A stretch of 64,000 nucleotides of DNA. Origin: RH-AL1 sp964235705. Its GTDB lineage: Bacteria > Pseudomonadota > Alphaproteobacteria > Rhizobiales > Beijerinckiaceae. Positions 9,015 through 17,932 of the stretch are shown one piece after another. Both the position numbers and the translations under genes were made by a program. The stretch spans positions 62,001 to 126,000 of the forward strand of contig CAXSDP010000001.1 of assembly GCA_964235705.1 (NCBI GenBank), written 5' to 3'. Positions within the stretch are counted from its first letter, which is position 1; every line of letters starts with the position of its first letter. Below the pieces are notes generated by a model. The model searched no databases, was not told the DNA's origin, and was given only the letters and a program-made list of their open reading frames with translations.

Positions 9015-10424
9015 CTAGGACGAGTAGTACATGTCGTACTCGACCGGGTGCGGCGTCGTTTCGACGCGCAGCACCTCGGGACGTTTCAAGGCGACGTAGG
9101 CCTCGACGAAGTCCTCCGTGAAGACGCCGCCGGCTGTCAGGTAGCCGTGATCGTCCTCCAGCGCCTCCAGCGCCTCGCGCAGCGAGCCGCACACCGTGGG
9201 AATCGCCTTCAACTCGTCGGCCGGGAGTTCGTACAAGTCCCTGTCCATCGCCGCGCCGGGATCGATCTTGTTCTTAATGCCGTCGAGCCCGGCCATCAGC
9301 ATGGCGGTGAAGGCGAGGTAGGGATTGGCGATCGGGTCGGGGAAGCGCACCTCCAAGCGCTTCGCCTTGGGGTTGTTGGTGTAGGGGATACGGCACGACG
9401 CGGAGCGGTTGCGGGCGGAATAGGCCAGCAGCACCGGCGCCTCGAAGCCCGGCACGAGCCGCTTGTAGGAATTGGTCGAGGGGTTCGTCAGCGCGTTCAG
9501 GGACCGCGCGTGCTTGATGATGCCGCCGATGTACCAGAGGCATTCCTGGCTGAGGTCGGCGTATTTGTCGCCGGCGAACAACGGCTTGCCGTCCTTCCAG
9601 ATCGATTGGTGCACGTGCATGCCCGAGCCGTTGTCGCCGTACACGGGTTTCGGCATGAAGGTGGCAGTCTTGCCGTAGCTCTGCGCGACCTGGTGGATGC
9701 AGTATTTGTAGACCTGCATGTGATCGGCCACCTCGGTCAGGGGACCGAACTTCAGGCCGAGCTCGTGCTGGGCGGAGGCGACCTCGTGATGGTGCTTCTC
9801 GACCTTGACGCCCATGGAAGCCATGGCGGCGAGCATCTCGCCGCGCATGTCCTGCGCCGAATCCTGCGGGGGCATGGGGAAGTAGCCGCCCTTGGCGCGG
9901 ATCCGGTGGCCGAGGTTGCCGCCCTCGTAGGGTGTGTCCGAGTTGGACGGTAGCTCGCTCGAATCGAGGGTGAAGCCCGTGTTGTAGGGATCGGTCCGGA
10001 ACCGCACGTCATCGAAAACGAAGAACTCCGCCTCGGGGCCGAAGTACACTTGGTCGCCGATCCCGGCCGAAGCCGCGTAGGCCTCGCCCCTGCGGGCGAT
10101 GCCGCGCGGGTCGCGCCCGTAAGGTTCGCCGGTGGTCGGCTCCAGCACGTCGCAGACGATCGACAGCGTCGGCGCGGCGAAGAAGGGGTCCATCGCCGCG
10201 GTGGTGGGATCGGGCATCAGCGTCATGTCGGATTCGTTGATCGCCTTCCAGCCGGCGATCGACGAGCCGTCGAACATGGTGCCGTCGCCGAACAGGTCCT
10301 CGTCGACCATCGACTGATCGAAGGTCACGTGCTGCCACTTGCCGCGGATGTCGGTGAAACGCAGGTCGACGTACTTGATGTCGTTGTCCCTGATGGCTTT
10401 CAGCACGTCGGCCGGGGTTTTCAT
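9015..10424 (-). CDS. glnA: Glutamine synthetase type I
   Basis: A 469-residue GSI subunit that makes glutamine from glutamate, ammonia and ATP; it assembles as a dodecamer. It shows FDGSSIAGW, the ATP/metal motif NGSGMHVHQS, KRLVPGFEAPV and NNPKAKRLEVRFPDP. The loop DRDLYELPADE carries the tyrosine adenylylated by GlnE, so activity is probably under covalent control. The ribosome-binding site AGGAG lies 12 bases before the ATG. It is divergent from glnII. Unlike many rhizobia, glnB is not directly upstream of it. Confidence 0.96.
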   Translation of the reverse strand: MKTPADVLKAIRDNDIKYVDLRFTDIRGKWQHVTFDQSMVDEDLFGDGTMFDGSSIAGWKAINESDMTLMPDPTTAAMDPFFAAPTLSIVCDVLEPTTGEPYGRDPRGIARRGEAYAASAGIGDQVYFGPEAEFFVFDDVRFRTDPYNTGFTLDSSELPSNSDTPYEGGNLGHRIRAKGGYFPMPPQDSAQDMRGEMLAAMASMGVKVEKHHHEVASAQHELGLKFGPLTEVADHMQVYKYCIHQVAQSYGKTATFMPKPVYGDNGSGMHVHQSIWKDGKPLFAGDKYADLSQECLWYIGGIIKHARSLNALTNPSTNSYKRLVPGFEAPVLLAYSARNRSASCRIPYTNNPKAKRLEVRFPDPIANPYLAFTAMLMAGLDGIKNKIDPGAAMDRDLYELPADELKAIPTVCGSLREALEALEDDHGYLTAGGVFTEDFVEAYVALKRPEVLRVETTPHPVEYDMYYSS

Positions 10425-10780
10425 GTCCGATGATCTCCTGGGGTCGCCGGGGTGGCCCGGCGGGGCGCGGGCGAGCGCGTTCGCGCGATTGATATCGGCC
10501 CGGCGGCGCGGTTGCCAGTCGTCGCCCCGTAGAAAAAAGCCGAGGGTGGGTCGCCGTTGGCCGCCCGACCGGGGAACGCGGCACGCCCGCCGCGCCGGGT
10601 CGGACGTCCACGAGCCTCACCTTTGAACACGTGCGAGCCTCGTCCATGGAGGGAGGCGGCGGTGTCCGCGCAGCGCGGGATCTGGCATGGTCCGTGCGAG
10701 CGGGCGGACACCCCGGACGGCCACGAGCCGCCCGGGCGATGTCACGCATGTTCGCATCCGCGAAGAACGAGAGATGCTGA
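10425..10780. other. Divergent glnA-glnII control region
   Basis: These 356 bases separate the starts of the two glutamine synthetase genes and contain no credible gene. The glnII-proximal half has a good sigma-54 element (10683-10698, listed separately). On the minus strand at 10517-10503, TGGCAACCGCGCCGC has the GG-N10-GC spacing but lacks the T-rich -12 box, so it is only a weak candidate for glnA. Confidence 0.6.
10683..10698 (+). promoter_or_regulatory. Sigma-54 (RpoN) promoter candidate for glnII
   Basis: TGGCATGGTCCGTGCG matches the -24/-12 consensus TGGCAC-N5-TTGC. The invariant GG (10684-10685) and GC (10696-10697) are separated by exactly 10 bases. It lies 82 bases before the glnII ATG, giving a predicted leader of about 70 bases. 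RpoN/NtrC control of glnII is established in rhizobia, so the context fits. I did not identify NtrC sites. Confidence 0.65.
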
Positions 10781-11824
10781 ATGACCAAGTACAAGCTTGA
10801 GTACCTGTGGCTCGATGGCTATCGGCCGGCCCCCAACCTTCGCGGCAAGACGCAGATCAAGGAGTTCGACGGCTTCCCGAGCCTGGAACAGTTGCCGCTG
10901 TGGGGCTTCGATGGCAGCTCGACCCGGCAGGCGGAAGGACGCAGTTCGGATTGCGTGTTGAAGCCGGTGCGCCACTTCGTCGATAGCCAACGCACGAACG
11001 GCGTGCTGGTGATGTGCGAGGTGATGATGCCCGACGGCACCACGCCCCACCCGACCAACGACCGCGCGACCATCCTCGACGATCCCGGCGCCTGGTTCGG
11101 CTTCGAGCAAGAGTATTTCTTCTATCAAGACGGTCGCCCGCTCGGCTTCCCGCCCACCGGATACCCCGCGCCCCAAGGGCCCTATTACACCGGCGTCGGC
11201 TACAGCAACGTCGGGGCCATCGCCCGCCAGATCGTCGAGGAACACCTGGACATCTGCCTCGCCGCCGGCATCAACCACGAGGGCATCAACGCCGAGGTGG
11301 CCAAGGGGCAGTGGGAGTTCCAGATCTTCGGCAAGGGCTCCAAGAAGGCGGCCGACGAGATGTGGGTCGCGCGCTACATGTTGCAGCGGCTGACCGAGAA
11401 GTACGGCATCGACATCGAGTATCACTGCAAGCCGCTGGGCGACACGGACTGGAACGGCTCGGGCATGCACGCCAACTTCTCCACGGCCTACATGCGAGAC
11501 GTGGGCGGCAAGGCGTATTTCGAGAAGTTGATGGCGGCCTTCGAGAAGAACAAGGACGACCACATCGCGGTCTACGGTCCCGACAACCACCTCCGCCTCA
11601 CCGGCCTGCACGAGACGCAGTCTATCCACCAGTTCTCCTACGGCGTCGCCGACCGTGGCGCCTCCATCCGCGTCCCCCATTCCTTCGTCAACAACGGCTA
11701 CAAGGGCTACCTGGAGGATCGCCGCCCCAATTCGCAGGGCGACCCCTATCAGATCGCGTCGCAGATCCTGAAGACCATCGCGTCCGTACCGGTCGAAGCG
11801 GCGGAACGGTCCGCCGCCGCCTGA
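10781..11824 (+). CDS. glnII: Glutamine synthetase type II (eukaryote-like)
   Basis: A 347-residue GSII enzyme of the short form also found in plants and rhizobia. Diagnostic motifs are YKLEYLWLDGYRP at the N-terminus, LPLWGFDGSSTRQAEG, GAWFGFEQEYFFY, INHEGINAEVAKGQWEFQIF and the metal site DWNGSGMHANFS. It catalyses the same reaction as GlnA but lacks the adenylylation loop, so control is expected at transcription, consistent with the sigma-54 element upstream. It is divergent from glnA. Confidence 0.96.
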   Translation: MTKYKLEYLWLDGYRPAPNLRGKTQIKEFDGFPSLEQLPLWGFDGSSTRQAEGRSSDCVLKPVRHFVDSQRTNGVLVMCEVMMPDGTTPHPTNDRATILDDPGAWFGFEQEYFFYQDGRPLGFPPTGYPAPQGPYYTGVGYSNVGAIARQIVEEHLDICLAAGINHEGINAEVAKGQWEFQIFGKGSKKAADEMWVARYMLQRLTEKYGIDIEYHCKPLGDTDWNGSGMHANFSTAYMRDVGGKAYFEKLMAAFEKNKDDHIAVYGPDNHLRLTGLHETQSIHQFSYGVADRGASIRVPHSFVNNGYKGYLEDRRPNSQGDPYQIASQILKTIASVPVEAAERSAAA

Positions 11825-11835
11825 TCGTCACACTT

Positions 11836-11863
11836 GACGCGGGGCGCCAAGCCGCTCCGCGTC
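11836..11863 (+). terminator. Stem-loop after glnII
   Basis: GACGCGGGGCG and CGCTCCGCGTC can form an 11-bp stem with one mismatch and a 6-base loop, starting 12 bases after the glnII stop. There is no T-tract, so it may stabilise the transcript or act as a weak terminator before the DUF1272 gene. Confidence 0.4.
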
Positions 11864-11901
11864 GAGGCCCAATCCGGGCATCGGAAGTCCGGGGATCCGA
11901 G

Positions 11902-12153
11902 ATGCTGACGCTCCGTCCCAACTGCGAATGCTGCGACCGCGACCTGCCGCCACAGAGCCGGGACGCGCGAATCTGCTCGTTCGAGTGCACCTTCTGCGGC
12001 GACTGCGCCGACCACGTCCTGAAGGGACGCTGCCCGAACTGCGCCGGCGACCTGGTGCCGAGACCGATCCGTCCGGCCGTATGGCTGGCTCGCGCGCCCG
12101 CGTCGACCGAACGCGTGTTAAAACCGGCCGGATGCGCGTCCCCGGCGGCGTGA
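11902..12153 (+). CDS. DUF1272 zinc-binding protein
   Basis: An 83-residue protein beginning MLTLRPNCECCDRDLPP, with paired cysteines CECC, CSFECTFCGDCADHV and CPNC. These eight or so cysteines and the following LVPRPIRP match the DUF1272 family, which probably forms a zinc ribbon. Function is unknown. It sits between glnII and glnB, 77 bases after glnII, and may be expressed with glnII. Confidence 0.85.
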   Translation: MLTLRPNCECCDRDLPPQSRDARICSFECTFCGDCADHVLKGRCPNCAGDLVPRPIRPAVWLARAPASTERVLKPAGCASPAA

Positions 12154-12178
12154 TCTCACCGTCCAGTCGAGTCGCGAC

Positions 12179-12517
12179 CTAAATCGCGTCCGACCCGGTC
12201 TCGCCCGTCCTGATGCGAACCGCCTCCTCGATGGCGGACACGAAGATCTTGCCGTCGCCGATGCGGCCGGTTTGCGCGGCGTTCCTGATCGCTGCCACGG
12301 CGGCCTCGATGGCGCCGTCGTTGAGGACCACCTCGATCTTCACCTTGGGCAGGAAATCGACCACGTATTCCGCCCCGCGGTACAGCTCCGTATGGCCTTT
12401 CTGGCGACCGAAGCCCTTGGCTTCGATGACCGTGATCCCCGCGACACCCGCCTCGTGCAGCGCTTCCTTCACCTCGTCGAGCTTGAACGGCTTGATGATG
12501 GCCTCGATCTTCTTCAT
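12179..12517 (-). CDS. glnB: Nitrogen regulatory protein PII
   Basis: A 112-residue trimeric signal protein that senses 2-oxoglutarate, ATP/ADP and glutamine and controls GlnE and NtrB. It starts MKKIEAIIKPFKLDEVKEAL. The T-loop reads KGHTELYRGAEY, with the uridylylated tyrosine at 51, and the C-terminal RIGDGKIFV is the ATP-contact region. I took the MKK start at 12517, which gives the exact family length; the frame is open further upstream but without similarity. It has its own sigma-54 element and converges on the DUF1272 gene with a 25-base gap. Confidence 0.96.
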   Translation of the reverse strand: MKKIEAIIKPFKLDEVKEALHEAGVAGITVIEAKGFGRQKGHTELYRGAEYVVDFLPKVKIEVVLNDGAIEAAVAAIRNAAQTGRIGDGKIFVSAIEEAVRIRTGETGSDAI

Positions 12518-12575
12518 CGCCCCAACCTTCTCCGCAGGCTCTCTCGATCGCCAAGCGTCCGCCTGGAACCTGCCT

Positions 12576-12591
12576 AGCAGCCGCTGTGCCA
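12576..12591 (-). promoter_or_regulatory. Sigma-54 (RpoN) promoter for glnB
   Basis: On the minus strand TGGCACAGCGGCTGCT matches the consensus TGGCAC-N5-TTGCW in all but one consensus position, with GG and GC exactly 10 bases apart. It lies about 60 bases upstream of the glnB ATG. NtrC-dependent glnB promoters are known in Proteobacteria, and the match agrees with the element before glnII. Confidence 0.75.
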
Positions 12592-12724
12592 TGGTGGCGA
12601 GACTCTTGCGGTGACAGGCAAGCGGCGGCTCGGACGATGCCCGACCATCAGCGCGGGGGCGAGGCCTCATATCATGGGATGGGTCGTCGGACCCGTCCGT
12701 GATCCAGTCCGAAAGTCTAGAGGA

Positions 12725-13762
12725 TCATGACCGCACGTAACCGGGATCGATCGTGGCTCGGCCTTCCAACCAACCTGGGACGGGAAGCCCTTTCGCCCGC
12801 AGGAACGCCGGGTTGAAGAGCTTGGATTGGTATCGCGTTCCCGAATCACAGAGGATCGTCACAATCGTGTGGCCAGGACCAAGGTCGCGCGCGAGCCGCA
12901 TCGCGCCGGCGACGTTGATGCCGGACGATCCCCCGAGCAGTAGCCCCTCGTGTTCCGCCAGGTCGAAGACGATGGGCAGCGCTTCCGCGTCGCTGACCTG
13001 GTACGCGCCGTCGACCGGCGCGCCCTCCAGGTTGGCCGTGATGCGGCCCTGGCCGATTCCCTCGGTAACGGAGTTACCTTCCGCGTGCAGGTGCCCCCGC
13101 GCGTAGAAGCCGTAGAGGGCCGAACCCATCGGGTCCGTCACGGCGATCTTGATGGCCGGGTTCATGGCCTTCAGGGCGAGGCCGACCCCCGCCACCGTCC
13201 CGCCGGTGCCGACCGCGCAGGTGAAGCCGTCCACCGTGCCTCCCGTCTGCCGCCAGACCTCCGGGCCGGTCGTCAGGCGATGGGCCTCCCGGTTGGCGAG
13301 ATTGTCGAACTGATTCGCCCACACCGCGCCCTCCGGCAGCTCGCGTGCCAGTCGCTCGGCGAGCCGGCCGGATAGCTTTACGTAGTTGTTCGGATCCTTG
13401 TAGGGGACCGCCGGCACCTCGATCAGGTCCGCGCCCTGCAAGCGCAGCATGTCCTTCTTCTCCTGGCTCTGGGTGTCGGGGATCACGATCACCGCGCGGA
13501 AGCCGAGCGCCTTGGCGACGAGCGCGATGCCGATGCCCGTGTTGCCGGCGGTGCCCTCCACGATCGTGCCGCCCGGCTTCAACGCGCCCCGCTCCATCGC
13601 GTCCCGGATGATGAAGAGTCCGGCCCGGTCCTTCACCGATCCGCCGGGGTTCATGAACTCCGCCTTGCCGAGGATGGTGCAACCCGTCGCCTCCGACGCG
13701 TGCCGGAGCTTGATGAGCGGCGTGTTGCCTATGGCATCGAGCACGGAGGAGGCTGGCGACAT
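12725..13762 (-). CDS. Cysteine synthase (O-acetylserine sulfhydrylase family)
   Basis: A 345-residue PLP enzyme of fold type II. VLDAIGNTPLIKL opens the protein; the PLP lysine is in NPGGSVKDRAGL; TAGNTGIG is the substrate loop; GTGGTVAGVG binds the PLP phosphate. The length and the EATGCTILGKAEF stretch resemble the longer CysK-type subgroup (about 330-345 residues) rather than the 310-residue CysK/CysM. It would make cysteine from O-acetylserine and sulfide. A cystathionine beta-synthase-like role is less likely because no CBS or heme domain is present. The start is divergent from the next SDR gene. Confidence 0.85.
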   Translation of the reverse strand: MSPASSVLDAIGNTPLIKLRHASEATGCTILGKAEFMNPGGSVKDRAGLFIIRDAMERGALKPGGTIVEGTAGNTGIGIALVAKALGFRAVIVIPDTQSQEKKDMLRLQGADLIEVPAVPYKDPNNYVKLSGRLAERLARELPEGAVWANQFDNLANREAHRLTTGPEVWRQTGGTVDGFTCAVGTGGTVAGVGLALKAMNPAIKIAVTDPMGSALYGFYARGHLHAEGNSVTEGIGQGRITANLEGAPVDGAYQVSDAEALPIVFDLAEHEGLLLGGSSGINVAGAMRLARDLGPGHTIVTILCDSGTRYQSKLFNPAFLRAKGLPVPGWLEGRATIDPGYVRS

Positions 13763-13869
13763 CGGACGGGTCCAACGGTTGAGGCGGGTTGTGGCGTGAC
13801 CGTCTATATGGTGCCGGCGGCGGCGGCGATGTCCATCCCCACGACCGGTCGCGAGGAGGATCCACCGCC

Positions 13870-14673
13870 ATGTTTCGTGCCGCCCCGTTTCGGGCCTCGC
13901 CGGCCGACGGCGTCGCCTGGGTCACGGGGGCCAGCGCCGGCATCGGTCGGGCGCTGGCGCTCCGCCTGGCGGGGCAGGGCTGGCGCGTCGCCGTCACCGC
14001 TCGCCGCGCCGACGCGCTGGCCGCCCTCGTGGCGGAGGGCGGACATGGGGGCGAAATCGTCGCCTATCCCGGCGACGTCACCGACGGGGCGCGCATGGCG
14101 GCGATCGTGGCGGCGATCGAGGCGCGCGAAGGGCCGCTCGCCCTCGCGATCCTCAACGCCGGTTTCTACGATCCCCGCGAACGCGATCGCTTCGACGCCA
14201 CCGTCGCGCTGCGGACGATCGACGCGAACCTCGGCGGCCTGACGCGATGCCTCGATCCGCTGCTGCGGGCGATGGTGCCGCGCGGCCGCGGCCAGGTCGC
14301 CGTGGTCGCCTCGCTCGCCGGCTACGGCGGCGTGCCGGGCTCGCTCGCCTACGGCGCGTCGAAGGCGGCGATGATCACCGTGGCGGAAGCTCTGCGCCTG
14401 ACCTACGCGCCCGCCGGCCTGACGATCCAGGTGGTCAACCCCGGCTTCGTCAGGACGGCGATGACGGCCGCCAACGATTATTCCATGCCCTTCATGATGA
14501 GCGCGGAGGCGGCCGCCGAGCGCATCCTGGTCGGGCTCGAGCGCGGGGGATTCGAGATCGCCTTCCCCAGGCGGCTCGCTTGGACGATGAAGGCCGTTCG
14601 ACTGCTGCCCTACGCCCCCTGGTTGAAGCTGATGGCGCGCGCCACGGCCCGGGTGAGGATCGATAGGTCGTGA
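13870..14673 (+). CDS. Short-chain dehydrogenase/reductase
   Basis: A 267-residue NAD(P)-dependent oxidoreductase. It has the cofactor motif VTGASAGIGRAL, LNAG, and the catalytic Ser with Tyr-x3-Lys in YGASKAAM; NPGFVRTAM follows. The ATG at 13870 has GAGGAGG ten bases upstream. The C-terminal segment FPRRLAWTMKAVRLLPYAPW is hydrophobic and resembles the tail of lipid- or sterol-directed SDRs. It converges on the ABC ATPase gene with only 7 bases between them. Substrate unknown. Confidence 0.85.
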   Translation: MFRAAPFRASPADGVAWVTGASAGIGRALALRLAGQGWRVAVTARRADALAALVAEGGHGGEIVAYPGDVTDGARMAAIVAAIEAREGPLALAILNAGFYDPRERDRFDATVALRTIDANLGGLTRCLDPLLRAMVPRGRGQVAVVASLAGYGGVPGSLAYGASKAAMITVAEALRLTYAPAGLTIQVVNPGFVRTAMTAANDYSMPFMMSAEAAAERILVGLERGGFEIAFPRRLAWTMKAVRLLPYAPWLKLMARATARVRIDRS

Positions 14674-14680
14674 GCCTCCC

Positions 14681-15997
14681 CTACTGCGGATTCTCCAAGC
14701 TCAGCGTTTCCGAGCCCTCGTCGTAGGCGAAGAGTTCGCCGTAGCGCCCCCAATTGACGACGCTCTTCAGCGTCCTTTCGGCGTACTCGTCGGACATGTG
14801 GTCCTCCAGTTCCTCCAGGAACCGTGAGGAGCGGGCGGCGTGCGAGGGCCGCTCGTCCAGCACCATCCTTATGCGTGCGGCGAGGGGGACGTAGGCGAGG
14901 AGGTGGTCGCCGAACAGCTTCTTGCGGGCGTCGGTTTCCATGTCGGCGAAGCGCGTGCCGGCGGTCGTCAGCTTGATCGCGCCGTCGGCGATCTCGGCGA
15001 AACGCATCAGCTGCAGGGTTTCGGCGACCGGAAACAGGTCGTCGATCTCCATCTGCAGCGTTTCGGCAAGCTCCGGCAGCTTGGCCCGGCCGCCGTAGGG
15101 CGCGGCGGCGATCTCCTCGATCATGCCGGCGATGGTGTTGGTCGACACGCGGGGCAGGGCCATGCCAAGGCCGAGCCCCGGGAAGGTGCCGTCGCGACCG
15201 AGCGTCTGGACCGGGGCCGCCCGCTTCGTCATGAGGGCGTAGATCTTGTCGACCATTTGCCGGAACTCGGGGTCGAGTCGGTTGCGTGGATGCTGCATGC
15301 CGACCGCGATCTCGGCGGCGATCCGACCGGGGTTCGATGATAGGACGACGATGCGGTCGCACATCAGCACCGCCTCCTCGATGTTGTGCGTGACCATCAG
15401 GATCGATTTCGTCGGCATGCGGCCCTCCACCCAGAGGTCGAGCAGGTCGGTGCGCAGCGTCTCCGCGGTCAGCACGTCGAGGGCGGAGAAGGGCTCGTCC
15501 ATCAGCAGGATCTTGGGATTGACGACGAGCGCGCGGGCGAAGCCGACGCGCTGTCGCATGCCGCCCGACAGCTCCTTGGGGAAGGCCGACTCGAAACCAT
15601 CGAGGCCGATCAGGTCGATCGCCGCCAACGCCCGCTTGCGGGCTTCCGCCTCTGGCACCCCCTTCGAGCGCAGCCCGATCTCGACGTTGGCGAGCACGGT
15701 CAGCCACGGGAACAGCGCGAAGGACTGGAACACCATGGCCAGCCCGTTCACCGGTCCCCGCACCGGTGCGTCCTCGTAGGTGACCCGACCCTCGCTTGGA
15801 AGGGACAAGCCGGCGACGATGCGCAGCAACGACGACTTCCCGCAACCCGAGCGTCCCAGTAGGCCGACGATCTCGCCGGACTTCAGCTGCAACGACACGT
15901 GGTCGAGCACGAGCGGCCCGATCTCGCCCGACCCGGTGCGGTAGCGTTGGACCACGTCGTCGACCTCGAGGATCGAGCTGAGCCGTTCTTGCAGCAT
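14681..15997 (-). CDS. ABC transporter ATP-binding protein, NitT/TauT type, with AAA-associated C-terminal domain
   Basis: 438 residues. The ATPase domain (about 1-260) shows Walker A GRSGCGKSS, signature LSGGMRQRVGFARAL, Walker B ILLMDEPFSALD and the switch VTHNIEEAV, typical of nitrate/sulfonate/taurine importers. The C-terminal ~170 residues form the AAA-associated domain found on some members of this family, possibly a regulatory domain. It lies 61 bases downstream of the double permease. No substrate-binding protein gene is next to it. Confidence 0.88.
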   Translation of the reverse strand: MLQERLSSILEVDDVVQRYRTGSGEIGPLVLDHVSLQLKSGEIVGLLGRSGCGKSSLLRIVAGLSLPSEGRVTYEDAPVRGPVNGLAMVFQSFALFPWLTVLANVEIGLRSKGVPEAEARKRALAAIDLIGLDGFESAFPKELSGGMRQRVGFARALVVNPKILLMDEPFSALDVLTAETLRTDLLDLWVEGRMPTKSILMVTHNIEEAVLMCDRIVVLSSNPGRIAAEIAVGMQHPRNRLDPEFRQMVDKIYALMTKRAAPVQTLGRDGTFPGLGLGMALPRVSTNTIAGMIEEIAAAPYGGRAKLPELAETLQMEIDDLFPVAETLQLMRFAEIADGAIKLTTAGTRFADMETDARKKLFGDHLLAYVPLAARIRMVLDERPSHAARSSRFLEELEDHMSDEYAERTLKSVVNWGRYGELFAYDEGSETLSLENPQ

Positions 15998-16058
15998 GGC
16001 TGACCCTCAAGCGTCGGGGAGCGTGGCGGTCGCCGCGATCGACACGGTGATGACGTGG

Positions 16059-17795
16059 CTAGGCGAGGCGGAGGCGCTTCTCGGCGAGCCCGAACAAGGG
16101 TCGCCAGAGTAGGCGGTTGAACAGGATCACGAACACGCTCATGACGGCGACGCCCAGGACGATGTGCTGGAAGTCGCCCCGTTGGGTCGCGATCGCGATG
16201 TAGGAGCCGATCCCTTGCGCGATCTCGACCTTGTCCCCGGCTTTCACGTATTCCGCGACGATGGCGGCGTTCCACGACCCGCCTGACGCGGTCAAGGCCC
16301 CGGTCACGTAATAGGGGAAGATGCCGGGGATCATGACCTTGATCCACCAGTCCCACCCTCGGATGCCGAAGCTCTTCGAGGCTTCCTGGAGATCGGTCGG
16401 GAAGGCCTGCGCGCCGGCGATGACGTTGAACAGGATGTACCATTGCGTGCCGAAGATGATGAGCACGCTGAGCCAAACGTTAGGGTTGAGCGAGAAGGCC
16501 GCGATCAGCAGCACCGCGAGCGGGAAGACCACGTTGGCCGGGAAGGCGGCGAGGAACTGGGCCAGCGGCTGGACCCGCTCGGCGAGCTTCGGCCGCAACC
16601 CGATCCAAATCCCGATCGGCACCCATATGGCCGTGGCGATCACGATGAGGACGAAGACGCGGGTCATCGTGTAGGAGGTTAGGATCATCGCGCGGCCGAC
16701 CTCGCCCCACGTCACGGTCGTCGACACGTAGCGCACGACCATGGCCGCCGCCGCCAAGCCGACCGCGCCGGTGGCCGCGTAGAACGCGACGTCGACGGCG
16801 AGGCGCATGCGGGGGTTCGGTTCGGCCTCCTCCGCCCGATGCCGGCGGGGCGGCCGTAAGCTCAGCAGGGCCATCCGCCTGAACGCGCGCGCGGGGACCA
16901 TCATGAGGTGGCGCGACCAGCGCGTGCGCATGAACGCGTCCATTGCCCAGGAGCGTTCCTGCTGCTGGTTGGCGACGAGCTCCACCCGGAAGCGCGACGC
17001 GAAAGCGACGAGCGGCCGGAACAGGAGTTGGTCGTAGGCGAGGATGACGACGCCCATCGTCGCCACGGCGGCGACGATCGCCCCGTAGTCGGAGCGCGCG
17101 TTGGCCAGGTCGATGTAGGAGCCGATGCCGGGCAGCTTGGTCGAGTTGTCGCCGACGGTGATGGCCTCCGAGGCGACCACGAAGAACCAGCCGCCCGACA
17201 TGGACATCATCATGTTCCAAACGAGGCCGGGCATGGCGAAGGGCGTTTCCAGCTGCCAGAAGCGCTGCCAAGGCGACAGGTCGAGGCCGCGAGACACCTC
17301 GATCAGGTCGGCCGGCACGCTGCGCAGCGATTGGTAGAACGAGAAGGCCATGTTCCAGGCCTGGCTCGTGAAGATGGCGAAGATCGCCGCCGCCTCGTAG
17401 CCGGCGACCGAACCCGGGAACAGGTTGACGAAGAACACGACCAGGAACGCCAGGAAGCCCAGGATCGGCACCGACTGCAGCACGTCGAGCAGCGGGATCA
17501 TGATCCTCTCCGCGCGCGCGCTCTTGGCGGCGAGCGTGGCGTAAGTGAAGGTGAAGACCAGCGAGAAGCCGAGCGCGATGAACATCCGCAGCGTGGTTCG
17601 AAGCGCGTAATAGGGCAGGTAGAGCACCGACAGGTGGATGTCGGTGGCACCCGCCGCCTTCAACGGCATGAGCGCACCCTGGCCGGCGTGCACGACCGCG
17701 ATGAGGATCGCGAAAACGAGGGCGAGCGCCAGAACGTCGAACTGGTTGGGGAAGGCGTTGCGTCCCAGCGACGTGAAAGCGACGAATCTCGGCAT
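16059..17795 (-). CDS. ABC transporter permease with two fused membrane domains
   Basis: 578 residues with roughly twelve hydrophobic segments. It consists of two BPD-type permease units in tandem: the first contains an EAA-like loop around EVSRGLDLSPWQRFWQLE, the second one around QEASKSFGIRGWDWWIKVM. The central cytoplasmic linker (about residues 300-340) is Arg-rich. With the downstream ATPase it forms a complete importer core of the anion (nitrate/sulfonate-like) class. Fused double permeases of this type are known; the substrate is not predictable here. Confidence 0.85.
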   Translation of the reverse strand: MPRFVAFTSLGRNAFPNQFDVLALALVFAILIAVVHAGQGALMPLKAAGATDIHLSVLYLPYYALRTTLRMFIALGFSLVFTFTYATLAAKSARAERIMIPLLDVLQSVPILGFLAFLVVFFVNLFPGSVAGYEAAAIFAIFTSQAWNMAFSFYQSLRSVPADLIEVSRGLDLSPWQRFWQLETPFAMPGLVWNMMMSMSGGWFFVVASEAITVGDNSTKLPGIGSYIDLANARSDYGAIVAAVATMGVVILAYDQLLFRPLVAFASRFRVELVANQQQERSWAMDAFMRTRWSRHLMMVPARAFRRMALLSLRPPRRHRAEEAEPNPRMRLAVDVAFYAATGAVGLAAAAMVVRYVSTTVTWGEVGRAMILTSYTMTRVFVLIVIATAIWVPIGIWIGLRPKLAERVQPLAQFLAAFPANVVFPLAVLLIAAFSLNPNVWLSVLIIFGTQWYILFNVIAGAQAFPTDLQEASKSFGIRGWDWWIKVMIPGIFPYYVTGALTASGGSWNAAIVAEYVKAGDKVEIAQGIGSYIAIATQRGDFQHIVLGVAVMSVFVILFNRLLWRPLFGLAEKRLRLA

Positions 17796-17932
17796 GATCC
17801 CTTTGTCGTCGGTGTCGCGCGCTCAAAACCATCATTTCGCATGACAAGCAAGGGCGCGGAGCGGGCAAGGAGCCGGGTAGCCGATAGGCCGGCGGCTGAC
17901 AAGCACGGTCCGTCGGCGTGAGACGCAGCCCC

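Noticed and set aside
10503..10517. Sigma-54 promoter for glnA
   Set aside because: The GG-N10-GC spacing is right but the -12 half is GC-rich and lacks the TT of the consensus; in such GC-rich DNA this is expected by chance.
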